Assembly: GCF_001039355.2 (NCBI RefSeq)
Contig: NW_019774469.1
Span: forward strand, 236,553 to 300,552
Length of the DNA stretch: 64,000 nt
Direction: 5' to 3'
Source: Lingula anatina
Lineage: Eukaryota; Brachiopoda; Lingulata; Lingulida; Lingulidae
The notes under the pieces were generated by a model. That model did no database searches. It saw nothing but the letters and a program-made list of their open reading frames with translations, and was not told the DNA's origin. Below are positions 34,306 to 46,418 of this stretch, one piece after another. A program made the position numbers and the translations under genes. Every line of letters starts with the position of its first letter. Positions within the stretch are counted from its first letter, which is position 1.

Positions 34306-35823
34306 TACAGACCGCATTAGCTGGAGAATTTTAATGGCACAGGATTGACATATATACAGCAGACAATACATACACATAATTAGTTGCCTAACTGATATTT
34401 AAGACTTAATTGGCTTACATTAGAGTTCAGGCTTTTGCCAAGTTAAACGGGGCTTATGATGCAGTGCATGTACTAAAGACATTGATTATTTTGAAAATGA
34501 TAACAGTAAGTTATCCAAATTGTAGATGATGTAGCTGAAATTATATTGATATTAAAATGTGCTTGTTTTAAACGTCTCTCGTTATTGCTTAATGCAGTTA
34601 TAAAAAGTCAACAGGTTCTCACATATGAAAAAATCTATAATCAAAGGTGATTATAAATATGAAACTTTTGAAGTAAATATTCTGGTGTCTGTCGCCTCTC
34701 AATATTAACTGAGTGTCGCTTTGAAAAAATACTGCTTTATGATGTGATTAGTTACTCCTCAGGCAACCACCCCATCTATTTGTTGCCTTTTTGTGGCTTC
34801 ATAAATGAAAATCATGAATGTTTTCTGTATCATCGAGGTCCTTTGAATGTAATGGTCCCGATTAAGACTTTAGATTGATCTGATATTATGGTCTGACTTT
34901 AACATCTTAATTAAAGTTCGTTTGATTTGTCGTCTGGCTAGGACATTAGAAAAGCATACATTTAATTTTTAACATTATTTTTAATAGTTTTTTAAAGAGC
35001 AACTGGAAAACAGAACAGCAGAACAGATGGTCCACTAATAATGAAGGCTTACTCAGCGTGACTAAGAATTTTGGGCTTTTGAGAGATGAGTTCCGCTGTA
35101 CCTCTTATTTTGTGAGTGAGGGAAAAGCAACCAGAAAAAAAGTAGCTACGGGGAATGGGGATAAAAAGGGGGTTTTCCCAAAAGGCTGTAATATAGCATT
35201 GACTAATTAAGGTATATGCTTTGTTTAAAAAAGTACCCAATGTTCCCTAGCCGCTGATGTGCAGGGAAAAGGAGGAGACTGAATCCCTGGCTCCAACGCA
35301 CATTTCGTCTTATACACAATTTTGAATCCAAAATTATACCAGAGGTGCGCTAAATTTATACCATTGTACTTTATTAACTTGAAAATAATGATATAATAAT
35401 ATGGCTGTCAAGATAAAGTAGCGAGTATGATATACACTTTCTGTTGTAAGTCAATTGCATTTCACCTAATTTAAATTTTACTAATCATAGTGTTTAGAAC
35501 AAAACAGCTTCTACTCCATGGCTTCTGTAACAACCCTGTGGAGGTCTTTTGAAATCCCACTGTCATTTCCAAGTATTCACGGTGATATTAATCTGTTCTC
35601 CTTAACCTGAGAGATTAAATGTCAAGATTGCCATGGTCATGTAGCAATGTCCAATTCTAGACTTCCTTTTTTAGTAACTCTTTATCACATACAATCTAGG
35701 GAGTAACAATTATTGTCATGTAATATACTTATTCAAGTCCGTCATTCAATTATACTGATTTAAACTACTGTAACGCCAGTGCAATCATCTAACACAATAA
35801 GCAAAAACAACAAAAACAACGAC

Positions 35824-35875
<52 letters not shown>

Positions 35876-37105
35876 CCGCAAAAACATATCATAGTAAATT
35901 ATACTCAATCTGTACCAAGCATTCATTCAGTTGATGATAAAGGAACGTATGTCATTGAAGCGTCTTAATTCAACTTTTAGGTTGTTTTCATTACTAACAA
36001 CCTTAATATTCTGAAAATGTTGATATTCCATTGGAGCTTATAGAAAAATGGTCGCTGTTATAATGACTGGTCAGTTATTTTAATCAAAAACCAACGTTTA
36101 TAAATTTTATCAAAGGTCGAATCCACGTGATATATGTTTGGTGAGTACGAGAAAATTGTCGATTTTCCCAGGAAAATCCATTTTGGCGGATAAATATTAT
36201 GGAGTGTACAGTTAACTTTCTGTAGGATTTGCAGATTAGAAGTAATTCAGTTGTTACTTTTAAATTTCTAAAAGTAGCGTTGCATAATCCCTTGTGAGTG
36301 ACAAGACTTTCTTTTACCAGGGCATCGACATCAAATCCGAGAATACCTGTATAATTCAAAGTGCCCTCGACCGATTGGGTTCTTTTATATTTCACTGCTC
36401 ACTGGTTAACCTAGGGTATCACACAGGGCAATAATATTCCACTACAGAGCAAATTAATATTTGGAGCACCTGTGCAAGATCTGATCAGGACAGCTTCAGA
36501 CGTTTAAGTTGGAGTAGATAATACAATTGTGTGCATGTATTTTATAGATGTATTCAACATGTTCAGAACATTTAAGGTTATAATCATTAATCATAGCTAT
36601 AATATTAACAGAAAATAATACAGAAAAGTACTGACATTAAGCCATCGAAACGCTGACAATAAATAAATACAGAATACTGTCACAAAACAGGCGAACTCCT
36701 TAAAGAAATACTATTTGAAAAACCTCATTCATTGTAAACAACCTTGCCAAATGTTTTTCATGAAGTAATAAAAACGACCAACATTTTTTTACTCATTTTA
36801 TGGTTATACGCCTTGTATAATATGTATCTTTATAAGCATGTTCATATCGGCAGCTAAAAACTGTAAATGTGAAAGACAAAAAACGTATGCTGCAAAGCTA
36901 TCAAAGGTGCAAAGTTCTACATCATGTCAGAGATACAAAAAGGCATCATATTCCTAAGGGCCTATACATAGTATTTGGCATGACATTCTTTGCCTTACTT
37001 CGTGTCGACCAGATGAATATCTTCAAAAACAGGTCTTATGTTTTCTTGCTCAGTCATGTTGCCTTTTTATTTCATGTAGAAACGTAACTTCATTGCATTT
37101 GACAC
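34306..37105. other. Gene-poor stretch between OX array and SMB-A
   Basis: No gene recognised. From about 35105 the sequence aligns with DNA near 49810, marking the left edge of the SMB segmental duplication. An (AAT)n array lies at 35824-35874. Confidence 0.6.
35824..35874. repeat. (AAT)n microsatellite
   Basis: About 17 AAT units following CAA-rich sequence. The paralogous site in copy B (53568-53606) carries (TAC)n instead. Confidence 0.95.
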
Positions 37106-40100
37106 CTATATGGCTAGCATTCCCAAAGCTAAAAACATCAGTGGAGACATCAAAAGTCCGCATACCCCACTGTTGGGCGGTGTACGGTCGGTTATACTAG
37201 GGAGCAGCAATCCTGTCGGTGCCTGTCGATCAGATCCGTGGTCAGTGCGCACTGGACAAGCTGAGATCTTCACGCGATCCCGTACCTCTATCAGAAAATC
37301 CATGCCTCTGTAACTATAAGTTGGCATTCTCTCGGCAAACTTATCTTGCAATACTGACAGAAAAGGCAATCCCTCTTTGTGAGTTTTTACTGTTCCCCGA
37401 AACAACAACCCAAAGTCTCCTATAACAGCACCGTAGTTTCTCGTGTCAGGATGATCAAGGTTGGAGCTGTTCACAGCGCGACATCTGTGAAATATCCTTC
37501 TCCTTATCATCCAGACGTCCTGAAATCCATTGTCCATGCTTATCTGTCCAAATGAGAGATGTGTGCCGAAATCTTCGCAGGCGCTAATGGTCTCAGTCGT
37601 GTTAATTTTTACGTTTTTGGGAGTCTTAAAAAGCAAAGTGAGTGTGTATGCCGCATTGTACATGTACGTGAATAGTGACGGGCACGGATCCGACTCCTCC
37701 TCTCCTGGGCAGCGTTCCTGGATTAAGAAAGTAATAAAAGCCAATCACATCCTTTACCACCATGACCAGACAATCTATAGCAATGTCTAAACGCTTTGGC
37801 TTCGACTAGATATAAAATATGTCCCTAAACTTTCTTCACCAATATCAGAGAAACAGCACAAAGAGTTTGCATAGTTTTTTTCTCATTTAAAAAAAGTAAG
37901 TCTGTTCTGTGTCTGTGTCAGTCAAACTGATTGGCCAATGTTAACAAAGCTGATATAACCTGGGCCAAGGTATTTTTCTGGGATCCATTTGAAGTGGCTA
38001 GGAAATTTCCCCTGTGTCACAACTCGAATGAAAGTTTCAAAATCTTCACACACACTCACACACATATGATTCTCGCGACCGACCATGTTTTGAGGAATGC
38101 AAAGTTTTCCACATATTTTTCTTTAAAAAATACATTAAGTATTAGTCAGTTGGTTATATTAATTTCGCTTTACTCCAGGAAAAACATTCATGCTGTAATT
38201 GTATTATCTAAATCGCCTAAATTGTTAAATAAGAAAACTGAAATTTAGCTGCTATTCAAAAACAAAATGAATTCTGTTTACCAACTTAAGGAGATTTGCA
38301 GCTTGTTAAACAAATTATCATATGTTCTTGCCTAATCAAGTAGTATGTTCGAGTAGGCTCTGCTTACCATAATAGTAGGAACCTTGTTTGCCGAACAGGA
38401 AACTGGTTGTGCGGGTGAAAATATATCCACTAAGGCGCGAAATCCATAAGGGCTGAAACGCCTCGATTCTTCATCTGAAACAGCGCACATGAAAGACATT
38501 GCCAAACTTCAGGTAATCGTTTTTATCTAACTAAAATAAAAGATACATATATCAAATACTACATATCTGTTTGTTCATTCCAGTATATCCTTACTATTAG
38601 AGGGCTATTAAAAATATGTGCAGAGTGATGTGCTCTCGTAAACCACGTCACAGCAAATAATAATATTCAAAGTCCCACTGTGTACAGTGAGGGCTTTTAT
38701 ATGATCTAATATTACATAATATTATCACTGTAGTCGTTATTAGTATTAGTGAAGAGGCTCTTGGAGTACATGTAACACGGCCCTAGGGTCTCAGCGCTCA
38801 ACAAACATCGACAAACATCCTACTGATTTTTACATTGATTTTTTTCAACCTTAGAAAAGCTGAGAAAATAATCGATTATGCATCCATTGGATTGACACCG
38901 TCGGAAAAAATCCTCCAAACAAGCGACAATCTCCGAGAGTGTGGGGCAAGAGGGGGGGGGGGGTCGAGGGAATAAAAAGAACCGCCCTTTATGACCAAAA
39001 AATCAAATACCATAATGACAGACATTCAATATCTTAAAAATGAGAAAATCGCTTATATTTGAGAATTGAATTACCTGTATCCTGGGCGATCTGCTCCGGG
39101 CACTGATGAATTGCCGGCTTATTCGCATATTGGCAAATCCAACAAAAGTGATTTATGTAATAATTTTCCACCAAAAATCCACGATCAAACTGCACCGCTT
39201 GCGTGATAGGCAAACTTTGACCCCTTTCGCAAAAGTCCCGATAAGGGTTTTCTTCACGACAATGCCACCCATTTTTATACCAACGATACCCCCTAACGTG
39301 AGTTCCACCTTTGATACACGGCCTACCGACGATTCCTTTCGGTTCTTGAAAAAACATCTGGCAACCGCGAGTAACATGGACAATATGGAAAATGTCAGAT
39401 GTGTTTCTGCTGTCTGCAAAGATGTCACTAGAATGCCAGTTGCATAAGACAAACGCTCGCCATGCCCTGTATGACGTCACGCCATGACAAAATGCACAGA
39501 ATGAGTTCTTAAAGGTAAGTCCGGAAACGGAATCCGAAACCGGTAGAACAGCCATTCCGTCTTCATCTGTGACAGTCGGTCTTTCACAGGCCGTGCGAGT
39601 TTCCACATCCGACCAATCTTTTGGACATGCTGAAACCATCCAGAAAAGCCTGCGTTTTTCTCCTCTAGGACTAACCGTGTCCTTTGTTATCTGCGATGTA
39701 CAGGTGACGTCATCAGGGCCTATGGTTATTGCATTGGATGACGTTGATGAAGATTTGGAAACAGACTCATGGGTGTGGTTGCAGGTAATGTTTACGGCGG
39801 AACAACAGTCACCAAAGATGTTGCAATACTTATCACAGTAGCATGCTATATTAACAGCCAATGCTACAGTGTCTCCAGTGTAGAGACAAAACTTTTCACC
39901 TGCAGTCACTTGACTCCAATAATTTGGTGCAGTGGAAGTCACATTTTCGAGGGGAACGGTGCTAGTTTCGGGCCTTTGGTTGGAAGCAGTGGAAACATCG
40001 CCCAAACTGTCTTCACGAGTCGAAATAGCTCTGGTAGATGCCGGTGGTGCTGGGGCACTGCACGCATTGTCGAGACACCTACTGCCTTCTCGCTGGCAAA

Positions 40101-40161
40101 GCACAGAGGCCAGAAAAAGCGAGTGCAACACTATTGCTCTTGTGGCGCCACGTAACATCAT
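37106..40161 (-). CDS. Secreted somatomedin-B-domain protein with GPI-anchor-like C-terminus (SMB-A)
   Basis: Three exons on the minus strand: 39075-40161, 38368-38474, 37106-37717. They total 1806 nt and 601 residues with matching phases (1, then 0). The conserved start is MMLRGATRAIVLHS..., a signal peptide ending near LASVLCQ; an ATG 39 nt upstream (40200) is not shared in sequence with SMB-B. After a Ser/Thr/Pro-rich linker, residues about 90-127 hold a somatomedin-B-like module (CYCDKYCNIFGDCCSAVNITC, 21 residues here abbreviated by CxCDxxC and DCC), with seven of the usual eight cysteines. A cysteine-rich ectodomain follows (SFCAFCHG, HFCWICQYANKP). Exon 3 adds an N-glycosylated domain and ends in a hydrophobic tail, GLLMSPLMFLALGMLAI, directly before the stop after a small-residue NSG site. 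That suggests GPI anchoring. Similar ectodomains occur in invertebrate adhesion-type receptors, but no seven-helix region is present. Confidence 0.85.
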
Positions 40162-41500
40162 GCACTTGCTTATAGCGATAACCTTAATTAGAAAAAACAA
40201 AATTCATTATAATATGATAAAGAGATAAACAGTTTCGCTATAGGATTACTACAGGTAGTACATGGGTTTTCAACTAATGCCAGCTAGAAAGATTCACTGT
40301 CCACTATCAAATTAAATATGTTTTTGAGTGTTTTCCACCATAAATACTATGTATGTGGCGAGCAACTAACATGTATTCTTGTGCATTTTGTGAAATTCCC
40401 AGATGGTCGCCAAAAGCCATAGAAATAGAGATCACAGTACAGTTTCAACTAATATTAGCTAGAAAGATGAATTTTTCGCAATCAAATGAAATTTGTTTCT
40501 ATATGTGTTTTTTTACAACCTTATTAACAAAACAATACGTAACTAACATGCATTATTGGGCATTTTGAGAAATTTCAAGATGGTCGCCATATGTCGTAGA
40601 AATATTACTAGTCCAGAAATTTAGTGAAAAATTGTGCATTTGGCACAGTTGTGGACAATGAAATCCTAAGCAAATTTGGATATATGGGCATGTCTGAAAA
40701 TTCTAAAAAGGCCGCCAAAATACCCTTCCAAATTTTAACTTCAAGTACATACTCTTGGCTTAAAATATCATATAAAGGTTAGAAAACACCATGGTATGAA
40801 TTCAGTATCAATGTCTGCCATGTTAGGTGTATTAAGTCCAAAATGGCCGTCATTAGTTAAAAGCAGACCAATAATCCAAGATATCCAGTTGAATGGTTGA
40901 TTCATCAAAAACTACAAGCATGGCATATGGCACAGTTGTGTAGAACGGGATTCCCAGGAAATTTGGAATTATGGACATGTCTAACAATCACCATACAGAT
41001 GTATATCGCCACAAATACCCATTCAAATTAAAACTTCAAAGATCTGATCGTATACTAGCTTAAGACAACATTATATGGTTAGACAAAACTATGGTATGAA
41101 TGAAGTATCAATAACTGCTTCTCTAAGTGTATAGTAATCCAAAATGGCCTCCAAAAGTAAGAAAAACAGGCCACTCACAGCAGCAGTATGGTGAATTCAT
41201 CATGCACTTAAAACTACACGCATGAAAATTGGCACAATTGTAGAGAAAAGGATTCTAAGCAACTTCTAGATATAGAGGCATGTCTGAAAATAATAATATG
41301 GCCACCAAAACTCTTCTTTAAAGTAAACATTCTGTTTCATAATCATATAATTATCTTTTAAATTTTGTGGTTTGAAAACATCTCAGTTTAGATAAATTAT
41401 CAAAAACTGCTCCTTTAGTTACATTAAAATCCAAAATTACAGTAAAAAGAGAAACAAGATTCCTTTTGGTCAAGTTGTTACCACCGCATGTAGCAATTTT
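40162..41500. repeat. Degenerate tandem repeat upstream of SMB-A
   Basis: Blocks of roughly 200-270 bp recur with a core like AAAATGGCCGCCAAAA (seen near 40403, 40575, 40710, 40845, 41145, 41300) plus phrases such as GGCACAGTTGT and GGCATGTCTGAAAA. It is an old diverged satellite. Related sequence lies upstream of SMB-B near 62400-62740. Confidence 0.6.
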
Positions 41501-43380
41501 ATAGTTGCCACAAGAAATATAAATGTCAAGGTATTTTCACAAATTAGTTTTGAATTAACGAAAATTATTTTGTCAAGTAGGTGTTGCACATTTTATGGGC
41601 GATCAACCTATTACTTTAGTAAATGGACAATTTTTGAACAGAGGATAACAGCTACACACACTGGACAATAGAAGTGTCACCCCTACTGAACTAATACTTT
41701 GGGGGAGATAAATGATTGTGGAATGATATGGTCCTGGTATCATTTTGTTAACATCAAATTTTACAAAAGAAACCTTTCTGACTGAACAATTGAACTGTAT
41801 CGATATTCTGACATAGCTTATATTCCGACTCTTCAGGATAATAACTTTGATTACTCTGATTCAGTGGTATTGTCCAGTGTTTGTAGCTAGACCTAAACTG
41901 CTTTTATTAATTTTTTCATTTTTAATTTGCAAGGGACTTGAATGTCACATTTTTTACATTTTTACGTATTTGGTTAAATAATTCGCATTTATTCAAGTGT
42001 GCATAGTTTTAGTTGTGCTTCCCTCAGCTTTCAGAATTTGCCTAAAGCAATAACTTCTACATGTAATCCACTTTCCCCAACAAAATACCAAGAGTCATTG
42101 GCCAGAAAGCATCAGTTTACATGCATGAGGGACAATAGGAATATAAAAAGTGTGGTGTGGTAGTGCATATATACTAGGAGATGTAGGTTAATAGTGTGAA
42201 CCCTTAAAGGACCAGTTTCCCTATGCTTCTGACTCACCTCACCACAGTTTGCAATTGCTCACATACTACGGACAAATGTTGTAGGAGCTACATGCGAAAG
42301 GTAAGTTTTGTCATCTGGGTAAATGAATACTCTCCCTGGCTTCATTCTGGATTGTCCCACAGAGACAATGATGCCAGAAAAACAGATGGATTTTTTTCTT
42401 TCAAAGACCACATTGCACTAATTTCCTGGGGTAATCCTCAGAATACACCATGGATTTTTGAAGCTTTATAGGTATTAACTTTCTGAAGGATTTTAATAAT
42501 TCTATTATTATGTTCAGTTATTTGCAAGTATAAGTTTGTAACTAATCCAGTTGCCGAATGGACAAATTAAAAGTTTAACGCCTACTTCTTTTTGAGTGCA
42601 CGAAGTTTGAACCCTGCAATGCAACTCTCTCTGTTTGGGATATTTCTTTGCTCATTAATTTTCACTAAATTCTCTGTAGCCATTACTGCGTATATACAAA
42701 ATCCATTTCTTAGAGCTGAAATTAGAAACTTTTCTAATTTATTTTGAAGCACAAGTTAACATCATAAGATTACCGAGTGAGTGTAGCTGTGGCCCTCCTT
42801 TTAGTACTTAACCATTTTTGTTATATTTGTGAACATTTGATCATGAATGGTGACTTAAAAATATGTCCTTGCAGAACATTTATATTGTGAAGCGCCATGC
42901 ACTGGTCTAGATGAATAATCATAACCAACAAACAAAATTGGTGCACCCCAGGCTTTCTTATATTTGCCTCTTTGAGGCAAGGTTATTTTGGTGTTTCTTT
43001 CACATTTTATAGATTTTTTTTCTTAGATAGGGGGGAGTCGCCCATGAGTGCCATTAAAGTAGAAACGCTAACTGGGAATTGATTTTAATGAAAATCCAGA
43101 GCAAAAGGCCAAACTACTTATGTTGGTTTAGCAAAAGAAGGACTGTTTCAGTACATAGATAATAAATGTATCATGCTTGGTGTTTTTTTTACAAACTCTA
43201 TAGAATAGGTCCTGCACAAGTAGGAATCTGCTGATTATACAGGTAGTTACAAAGCCCACATGCCTATTCATGACTGATTACAATTCAATACATGTGACCT
43301 TCTGAGTTTTGGAGGCCATTTTGGAATTTTAAAGCCTAAAGAAGCAGATGCTAATACTAAATACATACTATCTCAGCGGG
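41501..43380. other. No gene recognised
   Basis: AT-rich DNA with a single open frame at 42223-42471 that has no recognisable domain or splice support. Nothing else could be supported here. Confidence 0.5.
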
Positions 43381-43390
43381 CATAGTCGCG

Positions 43391-43471
43391 TTGGATCAAC
43401 GTTGAAAACAGGTTGATACGTTGAATTGCAGTTGATCTACCTAAATTCAACGTAAAATCAACGTTGATCCA
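43391..43471. repeat. Inverted repeat with AACGTT-centred arms
   Basis: The left arm TTGGATCAACGTTGA is mirrored by TCAACGTTGATCCA at 43458-43471. Partial GTTGA copies lie between. Resembles the end of a MITE. Confidence 0.7.
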
Positions 43472-43534
43472 GCCACGTCAAAACACCGACATAATGTGAC
43501 GTTATATTCATATATAGTTATGTTCTTACGGAAA

Positions 43535-43685
43535 ACTTTATCCTCTGGATAAGCTGATTTATCCCCTGGATAACGCTATCCACTGTTGATGAAACGCACT
43601 ATCCTCTGGATAGCTGTATCCAGAGTATAGCGACCATTTTTATCCAGAGGATAGCACTATGAAGCCTTGATGAAACCGGGCCCTG
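43535..43685. repeat. Cluster of TATCCTCTGGATA-type palindromes
   Basis: The motif TATCC(T/A)(C/G)(T/A)GGATA recurs at least five times in both orientations, ending with TTGATGAAACCGGGCCC. Probably the terminal part of a DNA transposon or MITE. Confidence 0.55.
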
Positions 43686-43860
43686 GTGGCTAACAATAAT
43701 GGATATTCCGAGAAAACCCAATGTGACTACTAATGTGACTACCCCACATGAAAGAAGAGCCAACTAATCCGCTAATGGTCTCCTCGCCTCCACACGCGCC
43801 ATTAAACGGATTAAATCACGGTTCCGCGTGTGGACCATATGATAGACTGAAACACCATTT

Positions 43861-44123
43861 TAAGGCTTAGTTCACATGCAATGCCTATTTTCTAAAAATC
43901 TATTTTCTATTCGCGCTATCTTATGATCACGGTCTGTGCCCTGAATATCCCGCCGCGTAATTACTGGCAGCGCGAGCCAGTTACTTATAGTAACTTATAG
44001 TAACTGGCTCGCGCTGCCAGTAATTACGCCGCGGGATATTCAGGGCACAGACCGTGATCATAAGACATACTGCGAATAGAAAATAGAATTTAGAAAACAG
44101 ACATTGCATGTGAATTTAGCCTA
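43861..44123. mobile_element. Near-perfect 263-bp palindromic foldback MITE
   Basis: Two arms of about 110-120 bp, roughly 90% or better complementary, flank a short centre (ACTTATAGTAACTTATAGT). The outer ends are TTCACATGCAATG and CATTGCATGTGAA. The arms are more GC-rich (GGCAGCGCGAGCCAG) than their surroundings. As RNA it would form one long hairpin. Confidence 0.85.
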
Positions 44124-45095
44124 AGTCATTCGGGATCCCAATATCATTCAAACTCGAAAATACACTTAAAGGAAAACTTGTAAAAGTTTAGGACAAACCC
44201 CAAAAGGAAAACAACTCCAATGTTGCGTATGGTGCTGCGTGTGCATAACATATAAAGTTTGTTAACCTGAGTTGTGATGATCTAGACTGAATGTATATCA
44301 TAAAAAAATGCTCCATTTTCACAATTGTTCTTGAAGAGAAACAATACATTTTAAGGCCTAACTTTTCATTCGACTGCGAAAAATAGGTACATGAAGCCCG
44401 ATATAACTTTACGGTTTTTTTTTATTTGAAAAATATTATTCATGTTCACATGTATGGTCTGTAGTCTTGGTTTTAGAATTTTAAATATCCACAGTTCTAG
44501 AAAGTCCTACGGATATCGATCAGAACTCTTACCTGTGTTTCAGCGACAGCTTTTCTGTCTTGAAGGGAGATCACCGACCACTCAGCGGCAAATTCAACCT
44601 TGGTCCAATTGCTTCCCCTTGAAGTCTTCTCTTCAACTGGTTCAAAGTCGAGAATACCCTGCATTTTTATTGAGTCCCAAAGATCTATCCCATAATGATA
44701 AAACGGTCACACTGACCAACCATTTTAATGCACGCCAAATCAAGGACGCTTTGGCATGCTTGTTACACCTTGGATTTTTTTTTCGTGATTTTGATGAATT
44801 TCCTTTGGCATGTCATCATGTTTTTCAAAATTTGTTTTTCATCATTATATAGTGATAGTTGGATCACGTAGGGCTTATATAACATTTTGACCTTATTTAA
44901 TTTGAATGTGTTTTTATGGATGTGGGCGCGTGTTTGTTCAAAATCTGCCATGAGCCGATATTGACTAAGATAAAACATGCCTCCTCAAGTCATTATTTCT
45001 GCGTTTTTGGGCTACATGTGTATAAAGTTTGAGAAGTGTACCAATTAATATTTTGCGTGCCAAAGGTGAAATCTTAATTAAACTACATATACATG

Positions 45096-45165
45096 AAACA
45101 TCTAACTATAATTGAAAGTAGGAGGGGTCCTTCCCCTCTTATTGTAATTATAGTTAGATGTTTTT
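45096..45165. repeat. Hairpin with 16-bp perfect arms
   Basis: ACATCTAACTATAATT pairs with AATTATAGTTAGATGT, and AGGGG/CCCCT lie inside. The block is absent from the paralogous sequence near 48120, so it is probably a small inserted foldback element. Confidence 0.65.
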
Positions 45166-45506
45166 TTTAACAGGCTCCCAGGAATCGCATTTAATATGTG
45201 GAAATGTCCATTCAAAAGACAATTACGACAATTACTAAGTAGTGGGAGTAGCAGATTTATTGGCGCCCCCTCTCTTCCACCACTTCCTGCGCTCAAGACT
45301 GACAAAGTTGCAAAGTCATTCCCCCATTTCAGAATTTTAGATATAGATATCTGAATAGATATCTGAATACACGCATGTGGACTTCCTTGACAAGGTCATA
45401 ATTGAAACAACTGTATTCCAAAAGTAACACAATTTAGACTTTGCTTCCTATTATTTTAAACTTAATTTCATTTCCCTTATTCTGCAGAAACTTATCCACA
45501 TGTATC

Positions 45507-45581
45507 TATCTATCTATCTATCTATCTATAGATATGTGTGGCTAATAACGCGCTTGATATTATAGGAGTGCCCATATATAA

Positions 45582-45622
<41 letters not shown>
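45507..45622. repeat. (TATC)n and (GT)n microsatellites
   Basis: TATC units at 45507-45529 and about 17 GT units at 45588-45622. Confidence 0.9.
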
Positions 45623-45624
<2 letters not shown>

Positions 45625-46418
45625 CAAAGACGTTTCATTTCAATATTCAAAACAAAAACAAGCTTTCAGATATTAATATATTTGGAGCATTAAAGTGGAG
45701 CTGTCTGAGTTAGCTGCTATTATTTGATACGTGTTTCATGAAATGCCAAACATCAGATGCTCTACCCATGGTTTTACGTGCTTTACCTTGCACGAGAACG
45801 TTTTTTTTTTTTTTTTTTTATGTACTTCTACGCACAGCAACATGCCCCTTAGTATTTACTTTAAATTCCAAGTTAAAGAAACAGGCAAAAAGATTTCAAA
45901 GCATGTAAGGGAACCTTACTAAACATACATGTATTACAATGAAATCGCAAAAAAAAATTTCAATAGTGAGGGGTATTATTTATAGGATGGTCATCTATCT
46001 TCCACAAAAAAGATAAATGTATCTTGGCCCAGCCGTTTTCCCTACTCTCCCAATGGTTCATAGTCGAGTACACTTTTATTTAGGCCCAAAGATCTATCCC
46101 ATAATGATACAACAGTCAAAATGGCCAATCATTGCGATGCATGTCCATTCAAGGAGGCTTTGGTATTCGTGTTACACCTTATAGGGTTAGATCTTTTGTG
46201 ATGTGACTTTAATTCCTTTTAGACGTCATGGTGTTTATCAGTAATTTGTTTCATTATTTTATATTAATAGTAAGATCACTCAGAAACCTATATAAGAAGT
46301 GGGGGTCATCTTGACCTTATTGAATTCGAAATGTTTGTTTGCATGTGCGTGCGCGTGTTTGTTCAAATTCTGCCATGAGTCAACATTGATTTAGAAAAAA
46401 CATCGAATCAGTACTACA

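Larger units (their letters stand above)
44550..45700. repeat. Copy 1 of an old tandem duplication
   Basis: Diverged similarity (about 70% by eye) to 46020-46400 and, after an inserted element, 48040-48600. Shared phrases include CCCAAAGATCTATCCCATAA, GTGTTTGTTCAAA and CTCAAGACTGACAA. No intact coding frame is shared between copies. Confidence 0.6.

Noticed and set aside
37931-38248. 105-codon frame in SMB-A intron 2
   Set aside because: Lies in intron sequence containing a CA repeat and is not maintained in the SMB-B intron.
39106-40155. Long plus-strand frames opposite SMB-A exon 1 (and 60386-61411 opposite SMB-B)
   Set aside because: Antisense shadows of the real exons. They lack domains and follow the codon bias of the other strand.
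42223-42471. 82-codon plus-strand frame
   Set aside because: No recognisable family, no acceptor/donor context that links it to another exon, no paralogue in the window.
44442-44852. 136-codon plus-strand frame
   Set aside because: The diverged duplicate at 46.0-46.4 kb does not keep the frame, and no domain is recognisable.
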